NCBI GenBank assembly: GCA_944800085.1
Contig: CALYLO010000013.1
Span: 101,001-165,000, forward strand
Origin: Paenibacillus melissococcoides
GTDB taxonomy: Bacteria > Bacillota > Bacilli > Paenibacillales > Paenibacillaceae
Reading direction: 5' to 3'
DNA: 64,000 nucleotides
This document shows positions 53,097 to 62,279 of this stretch, one piece after another (position 1 is the first letter of the stretch; each line of letters starts with the position of its first letter). The translations under genes were made by a program, and so were the position numbers. The notes below the pieces were generated by a model. That model searched no databases and had not been told where the DNA came from. It saw nothing but the letters and a program-made list of their open reading frames with translations.

Positions 53097-54503
53097 ATGC
53101 TCCGCAAAAATCAAAGTTTTCTGTCGAAGTTGTATATGATATTCGACGTCCTGATCATCGCGTTAGCGTTTGGGATGGCATGGTGGATAAAGTTTATAAG
53201 CGGATGGCTGGAAAACGACAGCGCGCTTCCTTATTCTACATATGTCACTTGGGGCGGGATCTATGCGGTGATCGTGCTTTTGGTCGGCGCGATGTCTTCT
53301 TTGTATCATTTTCATCGGAAAAAGCGGTTCGCTGATCAGCTTCTCAGGATTTTCCAAACGCATGCTATCAGTTTATTTATCTTGCTTGGGCTGTTGTTCT
53401 TTTTCAAGCAGGTTCACATCTCCCGTGAATTTTTGGCCATCTTTATTACAGCGGCCACAATAGGAACCGTTATATATCGGTATACGGTCAAGGTGATGCT
53501 GCGTTCCTTGCGGCAGAAGGGATACAACAAGCAATTTATCGTTATTTTGGGAGCGGGTTCTTTAGGCAAGCGGTTTTATGAAAATTTGCGAAATCATCCG
53601 GATATGGGATATGAGGTTATCGGCTTCCTGGACGATCAGGCAGAGTGGGATGCCCTGGAGAAAAAGCGCTATAAGCCCATCCTCGGCACCCTCAACGACC
53701 TGGATCAGTTGCTCAACGACAAGCTGGTCGACGAAGTCATTATCGCGCTTCCGTTGGATGCGCATCACAAGTTCCCGGACATTATCGCGGCTTGTGAAAA
53801 GGCGGGGGTACGGACGCTCATCATACCGGACTTCTTCGATTATCTGCCGGCGCGGCCATACTTCGACAACTTTGCCGGGATGCCGATGATCAATGTTCGC
53901 GATATTCCGCTTGATGTGCTTCGCAACCGGGTGTTCAAGCGCGGCTTCGATATCGTGTTCTCGCTGGTCGCGATTCTCATTACTTCGCCGGTCATGCTGC
54001 TTATCGCCTTGGGCATCAAGGTGACTTCGCCGGGGCCGATTCTGTTTAAGCAGGAGCGGGTGGGGCTGAACCGCCGCACCTTCCACATGTACAAGTTCCG
54101 CTCGATGAAGGTGAGCGCGGACGTCGTATCCGATACGGTATGGACGACGGAGAATGATCCGCGAAAGACGAAGTTCGGCAGCTTCCTGCGCAAGACGAGT
54201 CTCGATGAGCTGCCGCAATTTTTCAATGTGCTGCTAGGCCATATGAGCGTCGTCGGCCCGCGACCGGAACGGCCCTTCTTCGTGGAGCAATTCAAGGAAG
54301 AGATTCCGAAGTATATGGTCAAGCATCATGTCCGGCCCGGCATTACCGGCTGGGCGCAAAGCAACGGCCTGCGCGGCGACACGTCGATCGAGGAACGCAT
54401 CCGCTATGATATTTTCTATATTGAGAACTGGTCTTTATTATTCGATATTAAAATCATTTGGAAGACCATTTGGAACGGATTCGTTAACAAAAATGCATAC
54501 TGA
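53097..54503 (+). CDS. Undecaprenyl-phosphate sugar phosphotransferase (WsfP/WbaP-like initiating enzyme)
   Basis: A 468-residue polyprenyl-phosphate hexose-1-phosphate transferase that starts the lipid-linked glycan. The N-terminal third holds four membrane helices (MIFDVLIIALAFGMAWWIKF is the first). A central Rossmann-like domain follows (FIVILGAGSLGKRFYENLRN). The C-terminal catalytic domain is RGFDIVFSLVAILITSPVML with KQERVGLNRRTFHMYKFRSM, LRKTSLDELPQFFNVLLG (catalytic Asp-Glu) and SVVGPRPERPFFV. WsfP of P. alvei and WsaP of Geobacillus have this architecture and role. The ATG at 53097 is chosen from AGAGGG 6 bases upstream. It closes the glycan operon before a terminator. Confidence 0.9.
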   Translation: MLRKNQSFLSKLYMIFDVLIIALAFGMAWWIKFISGWLENDSALPYSTYVTWGGIYAVIVLLVGAMSSLYHFHRKKRFADQLLRIFQTHAISLFILLGLLFFFKQVHISREFLAIFITAATIGTVIYRYTVKVMLRSLRQKGYNKQFIVILGAGSLGKRFYENLRNHPDMGYEVIGFLDDQAEWDALEKKRYKPILGTLNDLDQLLNDKLVDEVIIALPLDAHHKFPDIIAACEKAGVRTLIIPDFFDYLPARPYFDNFAGMPMINVRDIPLDVLRNRVFKRGFDIVFSLVAILITSPVMLLIALGIKVTSPGPILFKQERVGLNRRTFHMYKFRSMKVSADVVSDTVWTTENDPRKTKFGSFLRKTSLDELPQFFNVLLGHMSVVGPRPERPFFVEQFKEEIPKYMVKHHVRPGITGWAQSNGLRGDTSIEERIRYDIFYIENWSLLFDIKIIWKTIWNGFVNKNAY

Positions 54504-54565
54504 ACCATATCTCCAAAATAAGGGGAGTGATGTGGGTATGCAAGCATAGTAAACTGGGTAGAAAA

Positions 54566-54599
54566 GGTCTTTTTATCTGACGATAGAAGGACCATTTTT
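54566..54599 (+). terminator. Rho-independent terminator at the end of the glycan operon
   Basis: GGTCTTTTTATC pairs with GATAGAAGGACC (two G-U pairs) around TGAC, followed by ATTTTTG. Confidence 0.78.
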
Positions 54600-54626
54600 G
54601 TGGGTCGGGTAACGATTGGGAGATCA

Positions 54627-55013
54627 ATGAATGTGGTCATGCAGCATAGGGTAGAAGAGACAGGCGAAATCGCGATGTTACCGGATGATGATCCCGGGGA
54701 GGAAGACGAGGAGCTTAGGCACGAAATTGATGAAGGGTTCAATGAGATTTATATTCGCGTTCCGCATCTCGACTTGGACGAAAGGCATGAACTCATGTGC
54801 GAATTCGCCTTATCGGTATCGAGCAGGAAGCTTCGGGCGAAGCTAGAACGCGCCCTGAGGGCAGAGCGCAAAGTCTTCCGCAGGTTCAAAAACGCATTGG
54901 CCGAGGATAAAGCCGAGCTGAAACGATACCATGCTTTCATGGAAGCGTCCAACCGGGAGCGGGTGCGGGAATGGCTTGAATCTATCGGAGTGAGGGCGAT
55001 TGTCGTTCCTTGA
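54627..55013 (+). CDS. UPF0158-family protein
   Basis: A small acidic/basic protein of 128 residues. An acidic linker (DDDPGEEDEELRHEIDEGF) is followed by a helical domain with the family's recognisable block, ALRAERKVFRRFKNALAED, and a C-terminal REWLESIGV. This matches uncharacterised family UPF0158 as I remember it; no function is known. The ATG at 54627 follows GGGAG; a GTG at 54600 is in frame but overlaps the terminator of the previous operon. Confidence 0.65.
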   Translation: MNVVMQHRVEETGEIAMLPDDDPGEEDEELRHEIDEGFNEIYIRVPHLDLDERHELMCEFALSVSSRKLRAKLERALRAERKVFRRFKNALAEDKAELKRYHAFMEASNRERVREWLESIGVRAIVVP

Positions 55014-55085
55014 TATTGGATATGGATATGATGATGGCCGAATTGATGTTGATGGAAGGGCAAGATAGAACGGGGGGAGAACGCA

Positions 55086-58000
55086 ATGCCGGCATTTACG
55101 TTAGCAGATGTGAGATCATTATGCGGGGCCGCTTCCTATAAGCGCGGACATGATTATTACCGCTTGGGCAAGGTGTCCCATTTAAAAAAGTCTGCGGATG
55201 GATGCAGCTATACTGCGCGCGTGAAGGGAAGCAATATCTACTCGATTGAGGTTGAGATATGGCCCGATGGGGAGATCAGCACCTATTGCGATTGTCCCGC
55301 CTTCTATTCCTATGATAATGATTGCAAGCATATTGCAGCCGTGCTTATCGCGATCCATGATCTGGAGAGCGGAAGAGAAAGTCTTGACGTTGAAGGAAGC
55401 CAAAGCACGGCGCCGGGCTGGCTCAACACGCACCGCCCCGCTCACAACCGAGCTATGATGATGACGATGGCGGAGAAAGAAGCAGCCAAGTATCGCCCGG
55501 CTGGCGATCTCATTACTCATTACAAGATGAGCCAGGCTAACGGTCTGGGAGAGAGCGTGCTCTACAGCGCCAATACAGGACTGTACACAGAGCGGTTAAA
55601 GTTCGAATACACGTTCCGCATCGTAACCAACCGATTTTACAAAAATCCCAGTGTGATGATCGAATTGCGGACTGGCGTCAAGCGGTTGTATGTTGTTCAG
55701 AAGGTGAAGTCTTTCCTGAGCAGTGTAGAGCTGGCCAAGCCGCATTCGTTCACAGCGCGGTTCACTTATGATCCGATGCGGCACGAGATTGGAGAGCAGG
55801 ATCGGGCGATGCTGGATCTGCTCATTCAGATGATGCATAATGATGAAGCCTATCGCGAGTATTACTCCGATCTGGCGAGGTATTTGCCTGTGACGGATCG
55901 GAAAGACATGTTCGTTGATCCGAGACTATGGGCGGATATGCTGCGGCTGCTGCCGTATGTCGACGTAAGGCTGGAAGGATTGGGAGCGCCGGGAATCAAG
56001 GTGGAACTTGGAGGGGACAAGCTTCCTCTACAGTTCCATATTTCCCCGAAGACGGGGGAGAACTATCAGTTAGACGTAGGGGATTTGGCGAAGGTAACGG
56101 TATTGCCGTCTTATGGATGCGCGATGATGAACGGCATCTTGTATCCGCTCGAACGGCAAGAGCTCCACAAGCTTAACGAGCTGATGAACCATATGTCTGT
56201 AGCTCATTCGAATGGCAAGCTGGACATTTCAGAGGAACAGTTGAACGGCTTCGTACAGCATGTGCTGCCGCCGCTGCGCGAACTGGGCCGGGTCAACATC
56301 GCCAAGCCGATGTGTGAACGGATCCGGGAACCGGAACTGCAGATTCAACTGTATGTGGATTATGCCGATGGCATCTTCACCGCCCGGGCGCGGTTCAAGT
56401 ACGGGGATATCGAGATTCAGCCGCTTGAGGAGGGACAGGATGGGCCGTCCGGAGTAGACTGCATTCTGATTCGTGACGCCGCCCGCGAAGCGAAGTTCCT
56501 CCACCGGCTGGACGCAGCGGGGCTGCGGCATGACGGGCAGCGGTGGCTATGCGAGACGGAGGATGAACAGTATGAATTGCTGTATCATCTGTTGCCGGAA
56601 ATGGAAGAGCAAGAGGGAGCCGAGATCTATCTGTCGCAGACGCTGCAATATCTCGTTCTCCATCGCAAGCGTCAGCCGAAGGTGCGCGCCGATCTGACAG
56701 GGGATATGAATTGGCTGGAAATATCGTTCGAGCTGGAACAAATCGAGGAACGCGAACTGCTGCGCATTATGCGGAGCATCGTCGAGAAGAAGAAATATTA
56801 CCGTTTGCGCGATGGCTCCTTCTTGTCGCTGGAAGAGGAAGAGTATCAAGGCTTCGGCGCAATGATGGATAGTCTTGGCATGGATGCGGATGACCTTCGC
56901 GGCAGCCGTATTCAGCTCCCGGCGGTACGAGCGCTCCAACTGCCAGAGCGACCGGCCGCGTCCGGAAATATTCGCTTTGGCCGGGATTTGCGTCAGTTCG
57001 TAGGGCGGTTCAACGACTTGGATGAACTCGATTATGGGCTGCCGGACGGGCTGCGGGCGCAGCTGCGCGACTATCAGGCACAGGGCTATCAATGGCTCAA
57101 AATGCTCGCATCTTATCGGTTCGGCGGCATCCTGGCCGACGATATGGGCCTTGGCAAAACGGTGCAAAGCATCGCTTATATTTTGTCGGAACGGCAACAG
57201 GAACAGGCAGAAGAGAAACAGCCCGTGCTCATCGTGTCGCCCTCTTCGTTAACCTACAATTGGGCCCATGAATGCGCCCGGTTCGCTCCTCAGCTGCGCG
57301 TGCTCGTGGTCGCGGGGCAGAAGCAAGAACGTGCCGCGCTCTGGACGGAGATGAAGGAGGCGGATGTCGTCGTGACTTCCTATCCGCTGCTCCGCAGGGA
57401 TATTGAGATCTACGCGCAGCAGCCGTTCCACACCCTGGTTCTCGATGAGGCGCAAGCGATCAAGAATGCTTCGTCCCAGACGGCGCAGGCGGTATCCGGG
57501 ATTAACGCTCCGCGCCGCTTCGCGCTTACGGGCACGCCGATCGAGAATTCACTGGACGAGCTATGGTCGATTTTCCACGCGGTCTTCCCCGGCCTGTTCA
57601 CGAACCAGAAGGCGTTCCGCGAGCTGCCGGCGGAGCGGATCGCTCGTATCGTCCGTCCGTTTATTTTGCGGCGGTTGAAGAAGGATGTCTTGACCGAACT
57701 GCCCGACAAGATTGAATCGGTGCAGTACCCGGAGCTGGCATCGGAGCAGAAGAAGCTGTATGCGGCCTATCTGGCCAAGCTGCAGCACACGACAGAGCAA
57801 GATCTGAAGACGGAAGGCTTCCAGAAGAGCAGAATGAAAATTTTAGCCGGCATTACCCGTCTGCGCCAACTGTGCTGTCATCCTGCACTATTTGTGGAAG
57901 GATACAGCGGCCCTTCGGGCAAGCTGCAGCATCTGCTGGAGCAAGTCGAGGAATTGACCGCTTCCGGCCGGAGAGTGCTTATCTTTTCCCAGTATGCCAG

Positions 58001-58430
58001 TATGCTTCAATTGATTCGGGAACAGCTGGAGTCCGCCGGAAGGACGCTCTTCTACCTGGACGGGCAGACACCGCCCCAAGAGCGCGTGGACATGTGCCAG
58101 CGGTATAATGCGGGGGAAGCGGAGATGTTCCTGATCTCGCTGAAGGCGGGAGGTTCCGGGTTGAACTTGACGGGCGCGGACACGGTCATCCTGTATGACC
58201 TATGGTGGAATCCGGCCGTGGAGGAACAAGCGATCGGACGAGCCCACCGCATGGGGCAGAAGCGAGTCGTTCAAGTAATCCGTCTCGTGGCCGAAGGGAC
58301 GATTGAAGAGAAAATATTGGAGCTGCAGCAGCGCAAGCGCGATCTGATTGACGAAGTGATCGATGCGGAAGGAAGCGCCTCGTCCGCCTTGACGGAAGAG
58401 GATATTCGCGAACTGCTGAGCGTCACGTGA
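55086..58430 (+). CDS. SNF2-family helicase with SWIM zinc finger
   Basis: A 1,114-residue Swi2/Snf2-type DNA translocase. A SWIM zinc finger (CDCPAFYSYDNDCKHIAAVL) lies near residues 70-90. A long intermediate region of unknown role reaches about residue 640. The two RecA-like lobes follow: Walker A ILADDMGLGKTVQSIAYIL, the DEAQ box VLDEAQAIKNASSQ, LTGTPIENSLDELWSIF, then VLIFSQYASML, SLKAGGSGLNLT and motif VI QAIGRAHRMGQKR. Bacterial proteins of this layout are common in Firmicutes, with suspected roles in transcription or repair but little direct study. The ATG at 55086 is preceded by GGGGGGAG. It forms its own unit ending in a terminator. Confidence 0.93.
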   Translation: MPAFTLADVRSLCGAASYKRGHDYYRLGKVSHLKKSADGCSYTARVKGSNIYSIEVEIWPDGEISTYCDCPAFYSYDNDCKHIAAVLIAIHDLESGRESLDVEGSQSTAPGWLNTHRPAHNRAMMMTMAEKEAAKYRPAGDLITHYKMSQANGLGESVLYSANTGLYTERLKFEYTFRIVTNRFYKNPSVMIELRTGVKRLYVVQKVKSFLSSVELAKPHSFTARFTYDPMRHEIGEQDRAMLDLLIQMMHNDEAYREYYSDLARYLPVTDRKDMFVDPRLWADMLRLLPYVDVRLEGLGAPGIKVELGGDKLPLQFHISPKTGENYQLDVGDLAKVTVLPSYGCAMMNGILYPLERQELHKLNELMNHMSVAHSNGKLDISEEQLNGFVQHVLPPLRELGRVNIAKPMCERIREPELQIQLYVDYADGIFTARARFKYGDIEIQPLEEGQDGPSGVDCILIRDAAREAKFLHRLDAAGLRHDGQRWLCETEDEQYELLYHLLPEMEEQEGAEIYLSQTLQYLVLHRKRQPKVRADLTGDMNWLEISFELEQIEERELLRIMRSIVEKKKYYRLRDGSFLSLEEEEYQGFGAMMDSLGMDADDLRGSRIQLPAVRALQLPERPAASGNIRFGRDLRQFVGRFNDLDELDYGLPDGLRAQLRDYQAQGYQWLKMLASYRFGGILADDMGLGKTVQSIAYILSERQQEQAEEKQPVLIVSPSSLTYNWAHECARFAPQLRVLVVAGQKQERAALWTEMKEADVVVTSYPLLRRDIEIYAQQPFHTLVLDEAQAIKNASSQTAQAVSGINAPRRFALTGTPIENSLDELWSIFHAVFPGLFTNQKAFRELPAERIARIVRPFILRRLKKDVLTELPDKIESVQYPELASEQKKLYAAYLAKLQHTTEQDLKTEGFQKSRMKILAGITRLRQLCCHPALFVEGYSGPSGKLQHLLEQVEELTASGRRVLIFSQYASMLQLIREQLESAGRTLFYLDGQTPPQERVDMCQRYNAGEAEMFLISLKAGGSGLNLTGADTVILYDLWWNPAVEEQAIGRAHRMGQKRVVQVIRLVAEGTIEEKILELQQRKRDLIDEVIDAEGSASSALTEEDIRELLSVT

Positions 58431-58454
58431 CAAGCCTCATGAACAAATTATTTA

Positions 58455-58491
58455 GCCTCCTGTCGGCGCCGTCGGCAGGGGGCAAGTTTTT
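58455..58491 (+). terminator. Rho-independent terminator after the SNF2 helicase gene
   Basis: The GCCTCCTG and CAGGGGGC arms enclose a GC-rich inner stem (CGGCGCCG region), followed by AAGTTTTTG. Confidence 0.82.
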
Positions 58492-58564
58492 GTTATCCGT
58501 GTATATCTTCTGGCAAGTTCCGCCCACAATGAGGATATACGTAAGTTATGGAGGAGTGGGCGAA

Positions 58565-58696
58565 ATGAACCATCGGGACAAAAGCAACGACACCGACCAT
58601 CTGGCAACCGGCCGCGGCTGGGTAATCGCGGTGCTGTTGGGCGTGGCGTTGTGGATAATCATCATTAGCATTGTATACGAAGTGTGGTTTGGCTAA
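58565..58696 (+). CDS. Small single-pass membrane protein (43 residues)
   Basis: A short frame, MNHRDKSNDTDHLATGRGWV, followed by the hydrophobic helix IAVLLGVALWIIIISIVYEV and WFG. GGAGG lies 11 bases before the ATG, good support for translation. The polar N-terminus would be cytoplasmic. I do not recognise a family. Such orphan membrane peptides are often missed in annotation. Confidence 0.6.
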   Translation: MNHRDKSNDTDHLATGRGWVIAVLLGVALWIIIISIVYEVWFG

Positions 58697-58968
58697 GTCT
58701 TACTACATACACGATAAATTCCCTTATCCAACAGCTATACATACACCTCCTTCTCCATCCTCTTCCCCCTCATATGCCCACGCCTGCTGCCAGACATGAC
58801 CTCCAACTTCCCCGTGACTTCCCTCATCATTTTGATTACAATAGAACAATAAGAACATACATTCTACTGACCCGCATCTCTACTCATTGCCGCCTCCGGA
58901 CTGCCATTCGTAGACCGAATTTGATACACTAGGAAGAGCAGTTTATTCGAAGCTTGGAGGACAACATC
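58697..58968. other. Intergenic region before pcrB
   Basis: I see no gene here. The plus strand is pyrimidine-rich (CTCCTTCTCC, CTCTTCCCCC). An AT-rich segment at 58830-58865 (TTGATTACAATAGAACAATA) probably contains the promoter of pcrB-pcrA-ligA, without a clear consensus -10. Confidence 0.4.
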
Positions 58969-59673
58969 GTGCATACCCCTGTCATTTCAATCGAAGCGTG
59001 GCGACACGTGTTCAAATTAGACCCCGACAAAGATATCAGCGACGATGATCTGGACCGCATCTGCCTGTCCGGAACGGACGCGATCGTGGTGGGCGGATCG
59101 AGCGGCGTAACGTTCGAGAATACGGTGGAGCTGATGTCGCGCATTCGGCGATATGAGCTCCCAGCTGCGCTGGAGGTATCGAATCTGGACTCCGTCGTGC
59201 CCGGGTTCGATGCGTATTTGATCCCGATGGTGCTGAACACGCCGAATCCGGACTGGATTGTCGGCCAGCATCAGCGTGCGATTCAGCAGTACGGCTACAT
59301 GATTCCGTGGGAGCTGCTCATCCCGGAAGGCTACATTATACTGAATCCCGAGGCGACCGCGGCCAAGCTGACGGAAGCGGAGACCGGGCTGACAGCGGCG
59401 GAAGCGGGAGCGTATGCGCAGGTGGCGGACAAGCTGATGCGGCTGCCGGTCGTCTATGTGGAGTACAGCGGCACGTATGGCGATATGGAATTGGTTCATC
59501 ATGTTCGAAAAGGCCTAAGCCACGCCCAACTATTCTACGGGGGCGGCATTCGCACGGAGGAGCAGGCCTGGGAGGCTGCGGAGGCGGCAGATACGGTCGT
59601 GGTCGGCAACATCGTGTACGACGACGTGGAAGCCGCGCTGCGGACGGTCGAGGCCGTCCGGATTGTCCCATAA
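58969..59673 (+). CDS. pcrB: Heptaprenylglyceryl phosphate synthase
   Basis: PcrB transfers a heptaprenyl chain to glycerol 1-phosphate, giving an archaeal-like ether lipid precursor in Bacillales. The 234-residue TIM barrel has ICLSGTDAIVVGGSSGVTFE (phosphate-binding), YLIPMVLNTPNPDWIVGQHQ, YVEYSGTYGD and LFYGGGIRTEEQAWEA near the C-terminus. I chose GTG 58969 because GGAGG is 8 bases upstream; an in-frame TTG at 58954 is within the ribosome-site region. The pcrB-pcrA-ligA order is the standard Bacillales arrangement. Confidence 0.95.
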   Translation: MHTPVISIEAWRHVFKLDPDKDISDDDLDRICLSGTDAIVVGGSSGVTFENTVELMSRIRRYELPAALEVSNLDSVVPGFDAYLIPMVLNTPNPDWIVGQHQRAIQQYGYMIPWELLIPEGYIILNPEATAAKLTEAETGLTAAEAGAYAQVADKLMRLPVVYVEYSGTYGDMELVHHVRKGLSHAQLFYGGGIRTEEQAWEAAEAADTVVVGNIVYDDVEAALRTVEAVRIVP

Positions 59674-59830
59674 GGCGAGCTGCCTTCCTCTAACCCGCAT
59701 TACGATGACATCATGTAATGATATGACAGCATACACAGCCGGTGCTTAGTTAGGGGCACCGACATCCGGCCGCTAACGCTGGCAACCCCAGCAGGCGGTT
59801 AGACAGTAAGGATGAAAGGAGCACTTCCTC

Positions 59831-62197
59831 ATGTTTGAATTTCTAGAATCGTCCCGCCCCGGAGTGGATCTCCATGAATCGATAGCGAGACTGAATCCGG
59901 AGCAGCGCCGCGCCGTCGAAACGATGGAGGGGCCGCTGCTCATTATGGCCGGCGCCGGCTCCGGCAAGACGCGCGTGCTGACGCACCGCATCGCCTATCT
60001 CATCTCGCAGCGCAAGGCGCCGCCTTGGGCCATTCTTGCGATTACGTTCACGAACAAGGCGGCCCGCGAGATGCAGGAGCGGGTCGCGAAGCTCGTCGGC
60101 GCGGAAGGCCGCGACATCTGGGTGTCGACGTTCCACTCCATGTGCGTGCGCATTCTGCGCCGGGACATCGAGCGGATCGGCTTCTCGTCGAACTTCACCA
60201 TCCTGGACTCGACTGACCAGCTCTCGGTCATCCGGGGCTGCATGAAGGACTTGAACCTCGACACCAAAAAATTCGAGCCCCGCGCCATCCAGGCGGCCAT
60301 CAGCAGCGCGAAGAACGAGCTCCTTACACCGAAGCGGTTCGAGCAGAACATCGGCGACTATTTCCAGGGCGTGGTGGCGAAGGTCTATACGAAGTACCAG
60401 CAGCGGCTCAAGAGCAACAACGCGCTTGATTTCGACGATCTTATTATGACGACGATCGAGCTGTTCAAGGAAGAGCCGGAGGTGCTCGATTTTTATCAGA
60501 ATAAATTCAAATATATCCATGTCGACGAGTATCAGGATACGAACCGCGCGCAATACATGCTGTGCCGCATGCTGGCGGACAAGCATCATAATATTTGCGT
60601 CGTGGGGGACAGCGACCAGTCGATTTACCGTTGGCGCGGCGCCGACATTGCGAATATTTTGAACTTCGAGGAGGACTATCCGGAAGCGACGGTCATCTAC
60701 CTCGAGCAAAATTACCGTTCGACGGCGAATATTTTGAATGCCGCGAACAATGTCATCAACCAGAATACCGGCCGCAAGCCGAAAAAGCTGTGGACCGATC
60801 AAGGGGAAGGGCAACTTATCAAGGTCTACCAGGCCGACTCGGAGCATGACGAAGGCTACTTCGTCACCGGTGAGATCAATAAGAACAAAGCGAACGGGAA
60901 ATCCTATAGCAAACATGCCATTTTATACCGTACCAATGCGCAGTCCCGGGTAATCGAGGAAATTCTGATTAAATCCGATATTCCGTATCAGATCGTAGGC
61001 GGCATCAAGTTCTACGATCGCAAAGAGATTAAAGACATTCTCGGCTACCTGCGCCTTATCTCGAACCCGGACGACGATATCAGCCTGGAGCGCGTTATTA
61101 ACGTGCCGAAGCGGGGCATCGGCGCGACGACGATGGCCAAGCTGGCGGAAGCGGCGGCCGAGCGGGGAACATCGATGATGAAGGTGCTCAACGATATGGA
61201 CGGGCTCGATATCGCGGCGAAGACGAAGGGCGCGCTACGCGAGTTCTATGCGATGATCTACAGCCTGAACCGGATGGTGGATTATTTGTCAGTGACGGAA
61301 CTGACCGAGAAGATGCTGGAGCTGTCCCAATACCGGCTTGAATTGCAGCGGGAAAATACATTGGAATCCAAAGCCCGTCTCGAGAACATCGACGAGTTCT
61401 TGTCGGTCACCCAGGAGTTCGAGCAGCGGAATGAAGACAAGTCGCTCGTCGCCTTCTTGACCGACCTGGCGCTGATTGCGGATATCGACTCGATGAACGA
61501 CGCGCCGGAGGAGCAGGACGATGCGGTCATACTGATGACGATGCACAGCGCCAAAGGGCTGGAGTTCCCGTATGTCTTCATCATCGGGATGGAGGAAGGC
61601 GTCTTCCCGCACAGCCGGGCCTTCAGCGACAACGAGGAGCTTGAAGAGGAGCGGCGTTTGGCATATGTCGGCATTACGCGGGCCGAGGAGCAGCTTTACT
61701 TGACCTGCGCCCGGTCGCGCACGCTGTTCGGCCGGACGAATGCGAATCCGCCGTCCCGGTTCCTGCGGGAGATTCCGGACGAGCTGAAGGAGGATGTGTC
61801 GCCGGCGGGCGCGCGCTACGAGCGTTTCGACCGCTACGGCCGCAGCAATTCCGCGGCTTCCTACGGCGGACGCGGACTCGGCTACAGCGGCGGGGCCAAC
61901 GGAGGCGCATCCACAGGCGGCTTCGGCAGCCGTACAGGCGCTGCGGCCAGTCAGCGCACGTCAGCGGCTTTCTCCAAGCCGGGCGGGGTGACCGTGACCT
62001 CTGCATTCGACAAGGCGAAGCAGAATGGCGGTTCCTCCTACCAGGCCGGGGATAAGGTCGCGCACGCGAAGTGGGGCACCGGCGTCATCGTATCCGTCAA
62101 AGGAACGGGCACGGATATGGAACTGCAGATTGCCTTCCCGGCTCCGGTCGGCGTCAAGCGCCTGCTGGCCGCATTCGCTCCGGTAACCAAAGTATAA
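59831..62197 (+). CDS. pcrA: ATP-dependent DNA helicase PcrA
   Basis: PcrA is an essential 3'-5' UvrD/Rep-type helicase that clears RNA polymerase and RecA from DNA and supports rolling-circle replication. The 788-residue protein has all SF1A motifs: [18 protein letters not shown] (Walker A), [27 protein letters not shown] (Walker B), [45 protein letters not shown] and [17 protein letters not shown] Gly/Ser/Ala-rich linker of about 80 residues leads to a C-terminal Tudor-like domain ([20 protein letters not shown]) that in PcrA contacts RNA polymerase. AAGGAG precedes the ATG. It may be co-transcribed with pcrB and ligA. Confidence 0.97.
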   Translation: MFEFLESSRPGVDLHESIARLNPEQRRAVETMEGPLLIMAGAGSGKTRVLTHRIAYLISQRKAPPWAILAITFTNKAAREMQERVAKLVGAEGRDIWVSTFHSMCVRILRRDIERIGFSSNFTILDSTDQLSVIRGCMKDLNLDTKKFEPRAIQAAISSAKNELLTPKRFEQNIGDYFQGVVAKVYTKYQQRLKSNNALDFDDLIMTTIELFKEEPEVLDFYQNKFKYIHVDEYQDTNRAQYMLCRMLADKHHNICVVGDSDQSIYRWRGADIANILNFEEDYPEATVIYLEQNYRSTANILNAANNVINQNTGRKPKKLWTDQGEGQLIKVYQADSEHDEGYFVTGEINKNKANGKSYSKHAILYRTNAQSRVIEEILIKSDIPYQIVGGIKFYDRKEIKDILGYLRLISNPDDDISLERVINVPKRGIGATTMAKLAEAAAERGTSMMKVLNDMDGLDIAAKTKGALREFYAMIYSLNRMVDYLSVTELTEKMLELSQYRLELQRENTLESKARLENIDEFLSVTQEFEQRNEDKSLVAFLTDLALIADIDSMNDAPEEQDDAVILMTMHSAKGLEFPYVFIIGMEEGVFPHSRAFSDNEELEEERRLAYVGITRAEEQLYLTCARSRTLFGRTNANPPSRFLREIPDELKEDVSPAGARYERFDRYGRSNSAASYGGRGLGYSGGANGGASTGGFGSRTGAAASQRTSAAFSKPGGVTVTSAFDKAKQNGGSSYQAGDKVAHAKWGTGVIVSVKGTGTDMELQIAFPAPVGVKRLLAAFAPVTKV

Positions 62198-62279
62198 TGT
62201 GACAGCGGACGCTTGCCCGGCTCGAACCTGTTTTCATAACCACCTCATATATGAATAGGAGATAGAAAGGAGTACCTCC

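Noticed and set aside
59674-59830. T-box or other riboswitch between pcrB and pcrA
   Set aside because: Small hairpins are visible (GGTGC and GCACC around 59740-59757), but no T-box sequence or known aptamer core is present.
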